DNA of 34,799 nucleotides, taken from assembly GCA_024278135.1 (NCBI GenBank), contig JAJRTU010000352.1:1-34799 (forward strand), given 5' to 3'. The notes below the pieces were generated by a model that ran no database searches, was not told where the DNA came from, and saw only the letters and a program-made list of their open reading frames with translations. The DNA comes from Gammaproteobacteria bacterium (GTDB lineage: Bacteria; Pseudomonadota; Gammaproteobacteria; Eutrophobiales; Eutrophobiaceae). Made by a program: the position numbers and the translations under genes. Of the stretch, positions 17,502-26,854 are shown piece by piece; position 1 is the stretch's first letter, and every line of letters starts with the position of its first letter.

Positions 17502-18362
17502 ATGTTCGAAAAAATAGCACTAATTACCAATAATGATGCGACAGAGATCGCAGATACCCTGCAAACACTGACCCGTTTTCTGCTATCTCGCGATATCGAA
17601 CTTATATTAGACGAAAATTGCGCAAATTTGTTACCCAATTCAGGTCTTCGACAGGTAAATTCGGATCAATTGGCGCTGGAATGTGATTTTGCCATCGCCA
17701 TCGGTGGCGATGGTACCATGCTCAGGGCGGCACACCTGCTGGCAGAGCACGATGTCCCTTTGCTCGGCATCAACCGGGGCCGCCTGGGTTTTCTGACGGA
17801 CATACCGGCTGACAGCGTGGAAACACACCTGGGTGAGATTCTTGACGGGCATTATGTGGAAGATGACCGGTTTCAGTTGCACTGCCAGGTTAAACGGGAC
17901 GGCCGCAGCATCATGGAACGCGATGCCTTTAATGATGTCATCGTCCATAAATGGAATATCGCCAGGCTGATTGAGCTGGAAACCTATGTCAATCAGACTC
18001 TGGTGCATAGTCAGCGGGCCGACGGCATGATCGTGGCCACGCCGACCGGTTCCACGGCCTATGCCCTTTCCTGTGGTGGTCCCATCCTGCATCCGGCGCT
18101 GGATGCGCTGGTCCTGGTACCTGTCTGCCCTCATACGCTGAGTAATCGTCCCATCGTGATTGATGGCAACAGCCTTGTTGAAATCGTGGTCGGCACACCT
18201 GAAATTGATCATGCCCGGCTCAGTTGCGATGGTGAAATAAGCTGTGAACTGACAACCGGTGATCGGGTGGAAATTCGGAAAAAAGACAAAAAGGTCCGCC
18301 TCATCCACCCGGCCAACCACAACCACTTCAACACCCTCCGCGGGAAACTCAACTGGGGCTAG
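17502..18362 (+). CDS. nadK: NAD kinase
   Basis: The enzyme phosphorylates NAD to NADP. The start is the ATG at 17502 (MFEKIALITN), not the 31-codon-longer track start that would run into the hrcA promoter region. This gives 286 aa, close to the 290-aa norm. It contains IGGDGTMLRAAH (about residues 67-78), GINRGRLGFLTD and TPTGSTAYALSCGGPI (about 180), then LSNRPIVI. The gene is divergent from hrcA and followed 20 bp later by recN, the usual gammaproteobacterial nadK-recN pair. Confidence 0.98.
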   Translation: MFEKIALITNNDATEIADTLQTLTRFLLSRDIELILDENCANLLPNSGLRQVNSDQLALECDFAIAIGGDGTMLRAAHLLAEHDVPLLGINRGRLGFLTDIPADSVETHLGEILDGHYVEDDRFQLHCQVKRDGRSIMERDAFNDVIVHKWNIARLIELETYVNQTLVHSQRADGMIVATPTGSTAYALSCGGPILHPALDALVLVPVCPHTLSNRPIVIDGNSLVEIVVGTPEIDHARLSCDGEISCELTTGDRVEIRKKDKKVRLIHPANHNHFNTLRGKLNWG

Positions 18363-18382
18363 CTCTGCTGCCGCTTTAAGTC

Positions 18383-20047
18383 ATGTTGAAGCAACTGCTC
18401 ATCCGCAATTTCGCCGTCATAGAAGAGCTGGATCTTACACTGCGGCCGGGTATGACCGTATTCACCGGCGAGACCGGCGCCGGCAAGTCCATTCTCGTCG
18501 GCGCCCTGGGGCTGATATTGGGTGATCGCGCAGACAGCGCCATCATCCGCGCCGGCTGTGAACGTACCGAAATCAGTGCTGATTTCTCGCTGAACGATAA
18601 TAGCGATGTGTTTCGTATCCTGGAACAACAGGCCATCCCGCTGGATGACAATGAAATCCTGATCCGACGGGTCATCAGTCACGACGGACGCTCCCGGGCC
18701 TTCATTAACAGCACGCCGGTACCGGTCAACCTGCTGCGCAGTATCGGCGAACACCTGATTGATATTCACGGTCAACACGCACATCAATCCCTGATGAAGC
18801 ATGACACCCAACGCCTGCTGCTGGACGACTATGGTGCGTATCACGAAGAAGTGGATGCCGTAAATGCGGCTTACAATGAGTGGCAGGCACTACAGAGTAA
18901 AATTGCCGAACTGAGTGGCAAGACAGACGATCACAGCGCACAACTGACCCTGTTGCGCTATCAGGTGCAGGAACTGGAAACGCTGGCACCACAAGCTGGT
19001 GAATACGAATCCCTGTCTGAAGAATTTCGACGACTGGATAATGCCCAGCGCCTGATCGAACTGACACAGATGGCAACGCAAACGGTGACTGAGAATGAGC
19101 ACTCCCTGACCGGCACGCTTGCCACCACGATCAGGGATCTGCAGGAGGCACAACAGTTTGACGATGCCCTCTCCGGTATTATTGAACTGCTGGAAGGGGC
19201 TGAAATTCAGTTATCGGAGGCGGGAGATGAACTGCGCCGCTATCTCGACAAAATAGATCGTGACCCACAACGACTGCACATTGTGGAACAACGGCTGTCT
19301 GCGCTGCACGATATGGCCCGCAAACACCAAATCCAGTCGCAACAACTGGCCGGCTATCTGGAAGAACTGCAACAACAACTGCAGCAAATGTCGAACAGTC
19401 AGCAACAACTGGGCGAACTGGAGGAAAAACAGGCTGCCTGTCTGTCCCGCTACCGACAAGCCGCCACCAGGCTGCATCAACAGCGAGTCGAGGCGGCACG
19501 CAGGATATCGACTGAAATAACACAGTCACTGGAAAGCCTGGGTATGGCAGGCGGACAATTTCTGATCACGCTCGAGACGCAGGACGATCAACCGCCTGGC
19601 CCGCACGGTAATGATCATATTGAATTCCTGGTATCTGCCAATCCGGGTCAACCGCCACAAGCTCTGCGGAAGGTCGCCTCAGGCGGTGAATTGTCGCGTA
19701 TCAGTCTGGCCATCCAGGTGATCAGCAATAACGACAAGGTGATCCCGACGCTGGTGTTTGACGAGGTGGATGCCGGCATCGGCGGTGGTGTGGCCGAGAT
19801 TGTCGGCAAACTTCTGCACAGCCTGACAGACAAACACCAGGTCTTTTGTGTCACCCATCTGCCGCAGGTCGCCTCACTGGGCGATCAGCATCTCCAGGTA
19901 CAGAAATCCTCCCGCAAGAAGATCACCCGAACCCAGGTGGCCGAACTGGACGACGATGCAAGAATTGAAGAAATAGCCCGGATGCTGGGCGGCATTAAAA
20001 TCACCGAACAAAGCCGTAAACATGCCAGGGAAATGCTGATCAACTAA
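18383..20047 (+). CDS. recN: DNA repair protein RecN
   Basis: RecN is an SMC-like ATPase of double-strand-break repair. The 554-aa protein has the Walker A motif FTGETGAGKS (about residues 28-36), an N-terminal RNFAVIEELDL strand, and a central antiparallel coiled coil rich in Gln/Leu (about 155-365, for example QQLAGYLEELQQQLQQMSNSQQQLGELEEKQ). The C-terminal half-ATPase has the signature VASGGELSRISLAIQ, Walker B TLVFDEVDAGIGG and the HLPQVAS switch. It lies 20 bp after nadK. No LexA box was recognised upstream. Confidence 0.98.
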   Translation: MLKQLLIRNFAVIEELDLTLRPGMTVFTGETGAGKSILVGALGLILGDRADSAIIRAGCERTEISADFSLNDNSDVFRILEQQAIPLDDNEILIRRVISHDGRSRAFINSTPVPVNLLRSIGEHLIDIHGQHAHQSLMKHDTQRLLLDDYGAYHEEVDAVNAAYNEWQALQSKIAELSGKTDDHSAQLTLLRYQVQELETLAPQAGEYESLSEEFRRLDNAQRLIELTQMATQTVTENEHSLTGTLATTIRDLQEAQQFDDALSGIIELLEGAEIQLSEAGDELRRYLDKIDRDPQRLHIVEQRLSALHDMARKHQIQSQQLAGYLEELQQQLQQMSNSQQQLGELEEKQAACLSRYRQAATRLHQQRVEAARRISTEITQSLESLGMAGGQFLITLETQDDQPPGPHGNDHIEFLVSANPGQPPQALRKVASGGELSRISLAIQVISNNDKVIPTLVFDEVDAGIGGGVAEIVGKLLHSLTDKHQVFCVTHLPQVASLGDQHLQVQKSSRKKITRTQVAELDDDARIEEIARMLGGIKITEQSRKHAREMLIN

Positions 20048-20386
20048 GTGTCTCTCTGCCGGTTCCACCAGGCCCCGCCCACTCAGCCCAGATCACTGTA
20101 TTTGATGCCCTGATTTTCCGCAGCAAAGGCCGCTGTCGCTGTATTTCGATAATCTCATCACAAGCTGCCTTCATCTGGCACGATCCGTGAATAGTTCCTG
20201 ATATCAGCTTATTGGGCGTAAAACCCGCCAAATACTGTAAGAAAGGGTCTGAAAAAGATCAATTTGGCGCTTATTCCCGACAACATGGGAACAGAGAAAC
20301 AGGCCGGAGGGTCTAAAAAATAAGGACAACATGACGACATCGCGGGAGGAGGAGAACAGCAGCAGGCAATGACAGGAGGCAAATTG
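20048..20386. other. Gene-free interval recN to hydrolase gene
   Basis: I see no convincing gene in these 339 bases. Short ORFs on the minus strand (63-117 aa) lack family features and ribosome binding sites. A weak imperfect inverted repeat sits near 20210-20232 (TTGGGCG...CGCCAA). The last 35 bases are purine-rich and include the AGGAGG ribosome binding site of the hydrolase gene. Confidence 0.5.
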
Positions 20387-21592
20387 ATGGACACGACCGA
20401 AACACGGCAAAGTTGTCGGCGAGCCGCAGCCAGTTTTACCCCGGCGGCAACGCTGTTGGCTCTGCTGCTGCTCATTTTCAGCCCCGCCGGCCAGACTGCG
20501 GATTCAAACCCGGACGCTTCCTCCTCAATTTCCGGCCAACTGGTTGATGTGGGGACACACAAACTGTATATCTATTGCCAGGGTGAAGGATCGCCCACTG
20601 TCATCGTTGACGCCGGTCTGGGCGAAATGTCGCTGGAATGGATCCGTATTCAGCGTGGTATGGCCTTTTATTCCAGAATTTGTCTCTATGACCGGGCCGG
20701 TTACGGTCGGAGTGAAACCGGACCGTTGCCACGCACCAGCTCCTACATTGCCGATGAACTGTACCGGCTTTTAAAAGGGGCGGATATTCAGGGGCCGTAC
20801 ATCCTTGTGGGACATTCATTCGGCGGCTACAACATGCAGCTGTTTGCCAGCCGTTATCCCGATATCACTGCCGGCATCGTCCTGGTCGACTCCTCTCACG
20901 CGGAGCAATATGAGCGCTTTTTAGCTGCACCCATTCATGTGAAAACGGCACCTGACAACAGACCGGGAAGACGTGTTTTTCGATTCTCCATGCCCCGGCT
21001 GCACCCTAAACTGCCGAAGGAAGTGCGCGATGAAGTAATGACTATGATGTTAAAACGCTCCATGCGCATGGCCATGGCCAATGAGTACTATGACTTCCGC
21101 CAAAGTGCGGCCGAGGTGGCTGAGTCCGGTGAGCTTCCACCTGTCCCCCTGCTGGTCCTCAGCCGGGGTAAACGAGTTTACCCGCATAACCACCGTGGCG
21201 ATCTGATGGAAGCGCTCTGGTCCACACTACAGGAAGAACTGGTGGAGCGCAGCCCCAGAACGGCACATGTCATCGCCAATGACAGTGGGCATTTCATCCA
21301 TCTTGACCAACCGCAACTGGTGATCGACAGTATTGCGCTGATTGTTGATATTGCGAAATTCAGCCTGATGTTTGAAGACCGTGTTCTGGACAGGAAACCG
21401 CTGCCTGGACCGACCTGGTATGCTTTCAATGGTGCGACCTGGCGCTCCGACTGGCTCAGCACCAAACAGATCGACGGACCCGGTTTCCCCAGTCAAAATG
21501 GATATCAACAATCAGGATTTACAGCGGATACAGCGGCACTGCGCTGGCAGAAAAATCAACTGCCGAAATACAGTTTGAATTTTCCGGATTAG
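20387..21592 (+). CDS. Exported alpha/beta-hydrolase
   Basis: The start at ATG 20387 (MDTTETRQ) has a perfect AGGAGG seven bases upstream, preferred over the track start at 20369. The 401-aa protein has a basic N-region and hydrophobic helix (ATLLALLLLIFSPAGQTA), so it is exported or membrane-anchored. The hydrolase fold shows the oxyanion region VIVDAGLGEMSLEW, CLYDRAGYGRSE, the nucleophile VGHSFGGYNMQLFASRYP, and the histidine in IANDSGHFIHLDQP. A C-terminal extra segment of about 70 residues (GATWRSDWLSTKQIDGPGF...) follows the fold. The substrate is unknown; lipase or esterase activity is plausible. It appears to be a single-gene unit, converging on fur. Confidence 0.87.
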   Translation: MDTTETRQSCRRAAASFTPAATLLALLLLIFSPAGQTADSNPDASSSISGQLVDVGTHKLYIYCQGEGSPTVIVDAGLGEMSLEWIRIQRGMAFYSRICLYDRAGYGRSETGPLPRTSSYIADELYRLLKGADIQGPYILVGHSFGGYNMQLFASRYPDITAGIVLVDSSHAEQYERFLAAPIHVKTAPDNRPGRRVFRFSMPRLHPKLPKEVRDEVMTMMLKRSMRMAMANEYYDFRQSAAEVAESGELPPVPLLVLSRGKRVYPHNHRGDLMEALWSTLQEELVERSPRTAHVIANDSGHFIHLDQPQLVIDSIALIVDIAKFSLMFEDRVLDRKPLPGPTWYAFNGATWRSDWLSTKQIDGPGFPSQNGYQQSGFTADTAALRWQKNQLPKYSLNFPD

Positions 21593-22029
21593 CTGTCTTC
21601 TTTGGGGATCACATACAGCACCAGACTGTGATCCTGCAGAATATAACCATGCTTATCGGCTATTTTCTTTTGTAACTCTTCAATCTCCTCGTTGTTGAAT
21701 TCGATCACTTTATCGGTCTTCAGGCAGACCATGTGATCATGATGGCCACCACTGTCCAGCTCGAACACGGAATGACCGGAATCGAAGTTATGCCGTATCA
21801 CCAGCCCGGCGGCTTCGAATTGTGTCAACACGCGGTAGACGGTAGCCAGACCGACATCTTCTCCGGCCACGAGCAGGGCCTTGTAGACATCCTCGGCACT
21901 CATGTGCCTGAAAGCGGAAGCCTCCAGAATTTCGAGTATCCGCAATCGTGGCAGGGTGGCTTTCAGGCCGGCTTTTTTGAGATCTTTCGGTTCCATTTTC
22001 CAGTTCAAACGTATGGCCATCATTTTCAA
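21589..22029 (-). CDS. fur: Ferric uptake regulator Fur
   Basis: Fur is the Fe(II)-dependent repressor of iron acquisition genes. The conserved protein starts at about MEPKDLKKAGLKATLPRLRILE (Met12 of the ORF, 21996), so the first 11 residues may not be translated. It has the winged helix RHMSAEDVYKALLVAGEDVGLATVYRVLTQFEAAGLV and the metal motif HHDHMVC. The second Cys of the E. coli-type CxxC is Thr here (HMVCLKTDKVIEF), as I recall for Pseudomonas aeruginosa Fur, so this is a lineage feature rather than a defect. The gene is divergent from bamE, the common gammaproteobacterial arrangement; its stop overlaps the end of the hydrolase gene by 4 bp. Confidence 0.97.
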   Translation of the reverse strand: MKMMAIRLNWKMEPKDLKKAGLKATLPRLRILEILEASAFRHMSAEDVYKALLVAGEDVGLATVYRVLTQFEAAGLVIRHNFDSGHSVFELDSGGHHDHMVCLKTDKVIEFNNEEIEELQKKIADKHGYILQDHSLVLYVIPKEDS

Positions 22030-22146
22030 CCGATAAAAGTATAACCAAAGCCGCTTTGCTTGTCTTTGATCCGCGAATGCCTGCTGTGCTTATTTACACG
22101 ATAGGCTACAATACCTCATTGATTTTACTGATTTAAGTCCCTGAAT

Positions 22147-22704
22147 ATGTTTATACGCATTATTTTTTGTGTTTTCACCTTTATCGCCCTGGCCGGCTGC
22201 AGCTCCGAGGGAACACGTAAGCTGCCCGGCGTTGATCGGATGGATATACAGCAGGGCAATGTCATTGAGCAGGAAATGCTGGACAAACTGAGGCCGGGTA
22301 TGGAGAAGGCCCAGGTCCACTTCATCATGGGGACACCGACGCTCGTGGATCCCTTCCACACGAATCGCTGGGAATACATCTACACCTTCTCCAAGGGCGG
22401 CAACAGACGACAACAACGCCATATCACCATTTATTTCGAAGAAGGCAAACTGGCCTATCTTCAGGGAGGAGTCGTCCCCGGTATTCGCAGGCCACCGGAA
22501 GAATATCGCAAGGAACGCAAAACCGTTGATGTGCCAAGTACACGTCAGAAACAGGGCTTTTTCAGTAAACTGATCAATGTCCTGCCTTTCGTCGGAGACG
22601 ATGTGCCCACACCCAAAAAGACTGTGCCTGCCGAGGAGGAAGTGGCGGCAGAAGACGAAGAAGCAACACCGCCACAGATGGAAAACGACGGGGCCGGCCC
22701 CTGA
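22147..22704 (+). CDS. bamE: Outer-membrane assembly lipoprotein BamE (SmpA/OmlA)
   Basis: BamE is a lipoprotein of the BAM complex that inserts outer-membrane beta-barrel proteins. The lipobox LAGC places the lipid-bearing cysteine at residue 18. The SmpA/OmlA domain follows: KLPGVDRMDIQQGNVIEQEMLDKLRPGMEKAQVHFIMGTPTLVDPFHTNRWEYIYTF, with a second strand pair ITIYFEEGKLAYLQG. At 185 aa it is longer than E. coli BamE (about 113 aa); the extra C-terminal region is proline/glutamate-rich (VPAEEEVAAEDEEATPPQ) and probably disordered. Divergent from fur. Confidence 0.96.
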   Translation: MFIRIIFCVFTFIALAGCSSEGTRKLPGVDRMDIQQGNVIEQEMLDKLRPGMEKAQVHFIMGTPTLVDPFHTNRWEYIYTFSKGGNRRQQRHITIYFEEGKLAYLQGGVVPGIRRPPEEYRKERKTVDVPSTRQKQGFFSKLINVLPFVGDDVPTPKKTVPAEEEVAAEDEEATPPQMENDGAGP

Positions 22705-22723
22705 TCCGCGTGTCCGGGCTTCG

Positions 22724-23491
22724 CTATTCGGGAAAAAAGAAACTGCCCCCATTGACCTGTACTTTCTTTATCGGGTGCTGATACAGCCTTGCAAGATTGT
22801 CAATGGTCAGCACATCCTTAGTTTGGCCACAGATGATATTCTCATGATCTATCATCAACATGGCATGTGTACAAAAACGCATGACCAGATTGACATCATG
22901 TAACACCATTAACAATGCGCCGTTATTTTTCCTGACTCTGGCGACAATCAAACTCAGCAAGCTTATCTGATGATGCAGATCAAGATGATTGGCAGGCTCA
23001 TCGAGTAACCAGAGCAGGGGATCCTGAACCAGCAAAGTGGCCAGCGCCAGACGACGTCTTTCGCCACCGGACAACGTATCAATCTGACGTTCAGCCATAT
23101 CATCCAGGGCGACGTCAGCCAGGGCCCGGCGCACCAGTTCAACCTCCTCTTTTCCCTCCAGTGCCAGGAAAGGCATATAAGGATAACGGCCCGTCATCGC
23201 GATCTCCATAACCGTCGTTGGAAAGGTATCCACGCTGTCCTGAAACAACATACCCAGTTTGCGCGCCAGCGGCTTTCTCTGCCATTGCCGCAGTGATTTT
23301 CCATCAATATGGATATCACCCTGCACGGCAGGGCGCAAGCCGGCCAGCGTATTCAGCAGCGTGGTCTTGCCAATGCCATTGCCGCCCAACACACCCCAGT
23401 ACTCGTGCTTTTGCAGTTCAAAATCAAGCGCAGTACAAATGACTTTGCTGCCGATAGTGACTGACAATGCTTTTGTTGACAGTACGCTCAC
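22724..23491 (-). CDS. ABC importer ATP-binding protein, FecE/BtuD type
   Basis: The 255-aa ATPase has a Walker A of GGNGIGKTT (variant of GPNGAGKST), Q-loop MLFQDSVDTFP, signature LSGGERRRLALA, Walker B LLWLLDEPANHLD and the H-loop VLHDVNLVMRF. This type drives uptake of iron-siderophore, haem or cobalamin with a FecCD/BtuC permease, encoded next with a 4-bp overlap. Substrate cannot be told from the ATPase. The usual outer-membrane receptor and periplasmic binding protein are not in the window, and no B12 riboswitch was recognised. Confidence 0.93.
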   Translation of the reverse strand: MSVLSTKALSVTIGSKVICTALDFELQKHEYWGVLGGNGIGKTTLLNTLAGLRPAVQGDIHIDGKSLRQWQRKPLARKLGMLFQDSVDTFPTTVMEIAMTGRYPYMPFLALEGKEEVELVRRALADVALDDMAERQIDTLSGGERRRLALATLLVQDPLLWLLDEPANHLDLHHQISLLSLIVARVRKNNGALLMVLHDVNLVMRFCTHAMLMIDHENIICGQTKDVLTIDNLARLYQHPIKKVQVNGGSFFFPE

Positions 23492-24495
23492 GGCCGACTC
23501 CTGATAACGGCGGTGTGCAGCAGCAACAGGAACAGGGGCACGCCAATCATGGCAGTCAATACACCGACGGGTAATTGTTGAGGCGCAATGACGATCCGCG
23601 CTAGCGTGTCGGCAATGACCAGCAAACAGCCCCCCAGCAACATGGACACTGGCAACAACACACGGTGATCACTGCCCAGCAACAAACGAACAAGGTGAGG
23701 CACGATTAATCCGATGAAACCAATATTGCCGGCCTGCATCACGGCTGTTGCCGTTAACATGGAAGCCAGAAAATACACGATATAACGCAGCTGCTGCACC
23801 GGGACACCCAGTGCGGCAGCCTGTTTATCTCCCAGTGCCATCAGGTTCAGGCCTCTGGAGATAGCCATGGCAATGATGAAACCGCCTGTCAGGACGACCA
23901 GGCCGGTATGGTAATGTTGAGCATATTCAAGATCGCCCATCACCCAGAACAACATGCCATGTAATTGCGACGCCGGGCTGACCGCCAATAGAAAACTGAT
24001 CACCGCGCCCCAGCCTGAGGCGACCACAATACCGGTTAACAGGACCCGCAGGGGGTTCCAGCTCCCGCCAAGGCGGGCCAGACCAAACACCAGTAAAATG
24101 GAAAACAGGGCCCCGACAAAGGCGGCCAAATTGAGCCAGACACCCGCGACACCGGCCATCATGGCCAGCAACGCAGATACCGATGCACCACCGGAGACAC
24201 CCAGCACATAGGGCTCGGCCAGCGGATTCTTCAGCAATACCTGCATCAGGGCCCCCGCCATCGCCAACATGCCACCGACCAGAAATCCGGAAATGACCCG
24301 TGGCAGACGTAATTCCATGATCACCCTGGCCTGTATGCCATCTCTGTTGCCGAGCATAATATCCACAACACGCGCCAGCCCGACATCCACGCTGCCACTG
24401 GTCAGTGAAAACAGCAGGGACAGGAAAGACGCCATCAGCAGCAACAGGGTAAACAAAAATATGCGTCGACCCCGGCCACTCATCGGTATCGACAT
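23488..24495 (-). CDS. FecCD/BtuC-family ABC transporter permease
   Basis: The 335-aa polytopic protein has about ten membrane helices and family motifs LRLPRVISGFLVGGMLAMAGALMQVLLKNPLAEPYVLGVSGGASVSAL, GAVISFLL, GNIGFIGLIVPHLVRLLLGSDHRVLLPVSMLLGG and ADTLARIVIAPQQLPVGVLTAMIGVPLFLLLL. It transports iron chelates, haem or vitamin B12. Its ATG overlaps the ratB stop by one base (TGATG), so it may be translated from the ratA-ratB transcript. It lies next to the ATPase gene. Confidence 0.94.
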   Translation of the reverse strand: MSIPMSGRGRRIFLFTLLLLMASFLSLLFSLTSGSVDVGLARVVDIMLGNRDGIQARVIMELRLPRVISGFLVGGMLAMAGALMQVLLKNPLAEPYVLGVSGGASVSALLAMMAGVAGVWLNLAAFVGALFSILLVFGLARLGGSWNPLRVLLTGIVVASGWGAVISFLLAVSPASQLHGMLFWVMGDLEYAQHYHTGLVVLTGGFIIAMAISRGLNLMALGDKQAAALGVPVQQLRYIVYFLASMLTATAVMQAGNIGFIGLIVPHLVRLLLGSDHRVLLPVSMLLGGCLLVIADTLARIVIAPQQLPVGVLTAMIGVPLFLLLLHTAVIRSRP

Positions 24496-24800
24496 CAGTG
24501 TGACAGCGCCTGTTGCTTCCTGGCACGACGACGCCTGGCTTCTTTTGGATCAAGCCGCAAGGGCCGGTAGATTTCTATCCTGTCACCATCAATCACGCTG
24601 TCATCCAGTTGCCGCAACCGACTGTAAATACCAACTCTGTTTTTTTTCAGATCGATTTCTGCACAACGTTGCAGCATACCGGATTGCTCAATGACTTCCC
24701 TGATGGTGGCACCCGGGGCCACCTGCAGGGAGATAATGTGTGCGCTGCCGGCCAGTGCATAAACGACTTCCACTTGCAGACAGGCTTGTGGATCAGGCAT
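24495..24800 (-). CDS. ratB: RatB/RnfH-family ubiquitin-like protein
   Basis: The start is ATG 24800 (MPDPQACLQVEVVYA), which overlaps the ratA stop in ATGCCTGA; the track start is 15 codons too long. The 101-aa protein matches the RnfH/UPF0125 family: QVEVVYALAGSAHIISLQVAPGATIREVIEQSG, DLKKNRVGIYSRLRQLDDSVIDGDRIEIYRPL, then the basic tail DPKEARRRRARKQ. The fold is beta-grasp. It sits downstream of ratA as in E. coli, where RatA was described as the toxin and RatB as partner; its real cellular role is uncertain. Confidence 0.92.
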   Translation of the reverse strand: MPDPQACLQVEVVYALAGSAHIISLQVAPGATIREVIEQSGMLQRCAEIDLKKNRVGIYSRLRQLDDSVIDGDRIEIYRPLRLDPKEARRRRARKQQALSH

Positions 24801-25224
24801 AAAGTACTTTTGCCCGTTCGACAAAACTGTTGACCAGTGAGTCACCGATACGTTGAAACGCCGTATTCAGGGCCAGTTTGATGATTTTGTTCTTGTATTC
24901 AAAATGCATTTGAAAAGAGATGCGGCACATGCGCTCTCCCGCCGGTTCGAACAGCCAGTAACCCTGCAGTCGTTTAAACGGACCGGATAACAGCTGCACA
25001 TCAATGCGTCTTCCCGGCTGCAAGGTATTTTCAGTGGTGAAGGTCTGTTTGATTGCACCCACCGCCAGCGAAACCGAGGCCTTCATGTGATGCGCATTCT
25101 GTGTGTGCACAACGCCCTCACTGCACCAGGGCAAAAACACCGGATAGGATTCAACATCGTTTACCAGCGCATACATCTGTTCAGCCGTGAACGGGACAAC
25201 GGCAGATTTATTAATGGATTCCAC
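24793..25224 (-). CDS. ratA: RatA / Coq10-like START domain protein
   Basis: The 143-aa protein reads as RatA (PasT/YfjG): VPFTAEQMYALVNDVESYPVFLPWCSEG, VGAIKQTFTTENTLQPGRRIDVQLLSGPFKRLQGYWLFEP, and FQMHFEYKNKIIKLALNTAFQRIGDSLVNSFVERAKVLY. The START-like fold is shared with Coq10 ubiquinone-binding proteins. E. coli RatA was reported to block ribosomal subunit association; a ubiquinone-related role has also been suggested for this family. It is translationally coupled to ratB. In many gammaproteobacteria smpB is encoded divergently next to ratA; here a transporter gene and the kinase gene separate them. Confidence 0.94.
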   Translation of the reverse strand: MESINKSAVVPFTAEQMYALVNDVESYPVFLPWCSEGVVHTQNAHHMKASVSLAVGAIKQTFTTENTLQPGRRIDVQLLSGPFKRLQGYWLFEPAGERMCRISFQMHFEYKNKIIKLALNTAFQRIGDSLVNSFVERAKVLYA

Positions 25225-25259
25225 ACCAGTCTCCCGGGATTAACAACATCCGCTGACGT

Positions 25260-26660
25260 TCAGACGATGCCGATAGCATTAAGAAAAATCAGAATAACAC
25301 CGGCCGGGGCAATAAACCGCGCGGCGATTTGCCAGGCTCGGTAGGCAGTTTTGCTCAGGCCCAGCTCTTCTGCCGATGACTTTGTGGACATGACCCAGGC
25401 GGCGAAAATGGCAATCAGTAAACCTCCCAACGGCAGCAGGATATTCGAGGCCAGTGTATCAAAGACATCAAACAGACCATCCGTTTTTACCTGCCCGGCA
25501 AAGGGGAAACTGAAGGACCAGTGGCTGAATGACAACACTGTGCCGATACCCAGCAGCCAGGCGGCAAATCCCGCCAGCGCCCCGGCCTTCACCCGTGTCA
25601 TATTTTTATACTCCACCAGCCAGGCCACTGCCGGTTCCAGTATCGAAATGGCGGAGGTCCAGGCCGCGAACAGCAACAGGCAGAAGAACAGCGTGCCAAA
25701 AAAGGCGCCACCGGGCATCTGCGCAAAAGCCACGGTCAGCGTCACAAAGATCAAACCCGGTCCGCTGGAGGGTTCCATCCCGTAAGTAAAGACGACGGGG
25801 AATATCGCAATGCCAGCGAGCAGTGCCACACCGGTATCGGCCATGGCAATAACGATACTGGTCCCGGGAATGGATGAACTGCCGGGCAAATATGCTCCAT
25901 AGACCATGATAGCACCCATGCCCAGGCTTAAACTGAAGAAGGCCTGACCCAGGGCGTTAAGAAAAACATCGCCAAAAAACTGGCCGTTTTCTATCTTTTG
26001 CCTGATCAGATCAACATCCGGCACAAACAGATAACGCATACCTTCAACGAACTTCTCCGTGCTCATGGCATAGCCGACCATGACCAGCAACAATACGAAT
26101 AAGGCCGGCATTAAATATCGCACAGCCTGTTCCAGACCTCCTTTGACACCCCGGGAGACGACAATAATAACCATCATCATGAATATGGTATGCCAGGCAA
26201 GCAGACGTTCAGGGTCGGAAACAAGCTCATTAAACGTGGTGGCGACCTGGGCGGCCCCGGTACCCACGAATACGCCACTGGCAGTCCTGACAACATAAGC
26301 CAGGGTCCAGCCGGCGATGACGCTGTAAAAAGACAGGATCAAAAAGCCGGTCAACATGCCTGTCCAGCCAATGATTTGCCAACCCTGCCCCCGGTTTTCA
26401 TCCGCTGCCAGCGCCTTCATCGTATTGATCGGACTTTGCCGCCCTCGCCGGCCCAACATAATCTCCGCCATCAGGATGGGAACTCCCACCAATAACACGC
26501 AAACAAGATAAACCATGACGAAAATACCGCCACCGTTCTCTCCCACAAGATAGGGAAAACGCCAGATATTGCCCAGCCCCACCGCCGAACCCGTGGCTGC
26601 CAGGATAAAGGCCCAGCGCGATGACCATTGCCCGTGAATAGAAGTTCGATTGCCTGCCAT
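25260..26660 (-). CDS. Sodium-dependent NSS/SNF-family symporter
   Basis: The 466-aa membrane protein is a neurotransmitter:sodium symporter homologue (LeuT fold). It carries SSRWAFILAATGSAVGLGNIWRFPYLVGENGGGIFVMVYLVCVLLVGVPILMAEIMLGRRG in TM1-TM2, where the unwound TM1 supplies Na+ and substrate ligands. The later motifs LGQAFFSLSLGMGAIMVYGAYL (TM6) and AWTSAISILEPAVAWLVE (TM8) are also present. About eleven helices are expected. Bacterial members usually carry amino acids; the precise substrate is not deducible. It stands alone, divergent from the kinase gene with a 194-bp spacer. Confidence 0.93.
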   Translation of the reverse strand: MAGNRTSIHGQWSSRWAFILAATGSAVGLGNIWRFPYLVGENGGGIFVMVYLVCVLLVGVPILMAEIMLGRRGRQSPINTMKALAADENRGQGWQIIGWTGMLTGFLILSFYSVIAGWTLAYVVRTASGVFVGTGAAQVATTFNELVSDPERLLAWHTIFMMMVIIVVSRGVKGGLEQAVRYLMPALFVLLLVMVGYAMSTEKFVEGMRYLFVPDVDLIRQKIENGQFFGDVFLNALGQAFFSLSLGMGAIMVYGAYLPGSSSIPGTSIVIAMADTGVALLAGIAIFPVVFTYGMEPSSGPGLIFVTLTVAFAQMPGGAFFGTLFFCLLLFAAWTSAISILEPAVAWLVEYKNMTRVKAGALAGFAAWLLGIGTVLSFSHWSFSFPFAGQVKTDGLFDVFDTLASNILLPLGGLLIAIFAAWVMSTKSSAEELGLSKTAYRAWQIAARFIAPAGVILIFLNAIGIV

Positions 26661-26854
26661 ACGCTTTTTCCTGTTCTTTTATAGTGACTTGCCGATATCT
26701 GCGCGGGGAACCTGTTGAAACCAAAGACTGATTTTCACTCAAGATCAAGCTGATCCGGTCGCTATATTCTATATATTTTGCGCCCGTACCGCATGTAATA
26801 ATCCGCAGGGTCGGCCGCCAGCAACACCGCGTAACCGGGGGACAGACAGACACC

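Noticed and set aside
22030-22146. Fur box in the fur-bamE intergenic region
   Set aside because: No stretch comes close to the GATAATGATAATCATTATC pattern.
24496-24800. Cobalamin riboswitch ahead of the FecCD permease
   Set aside because: The region is coding (ratB), and no B12-box sequence was seen.
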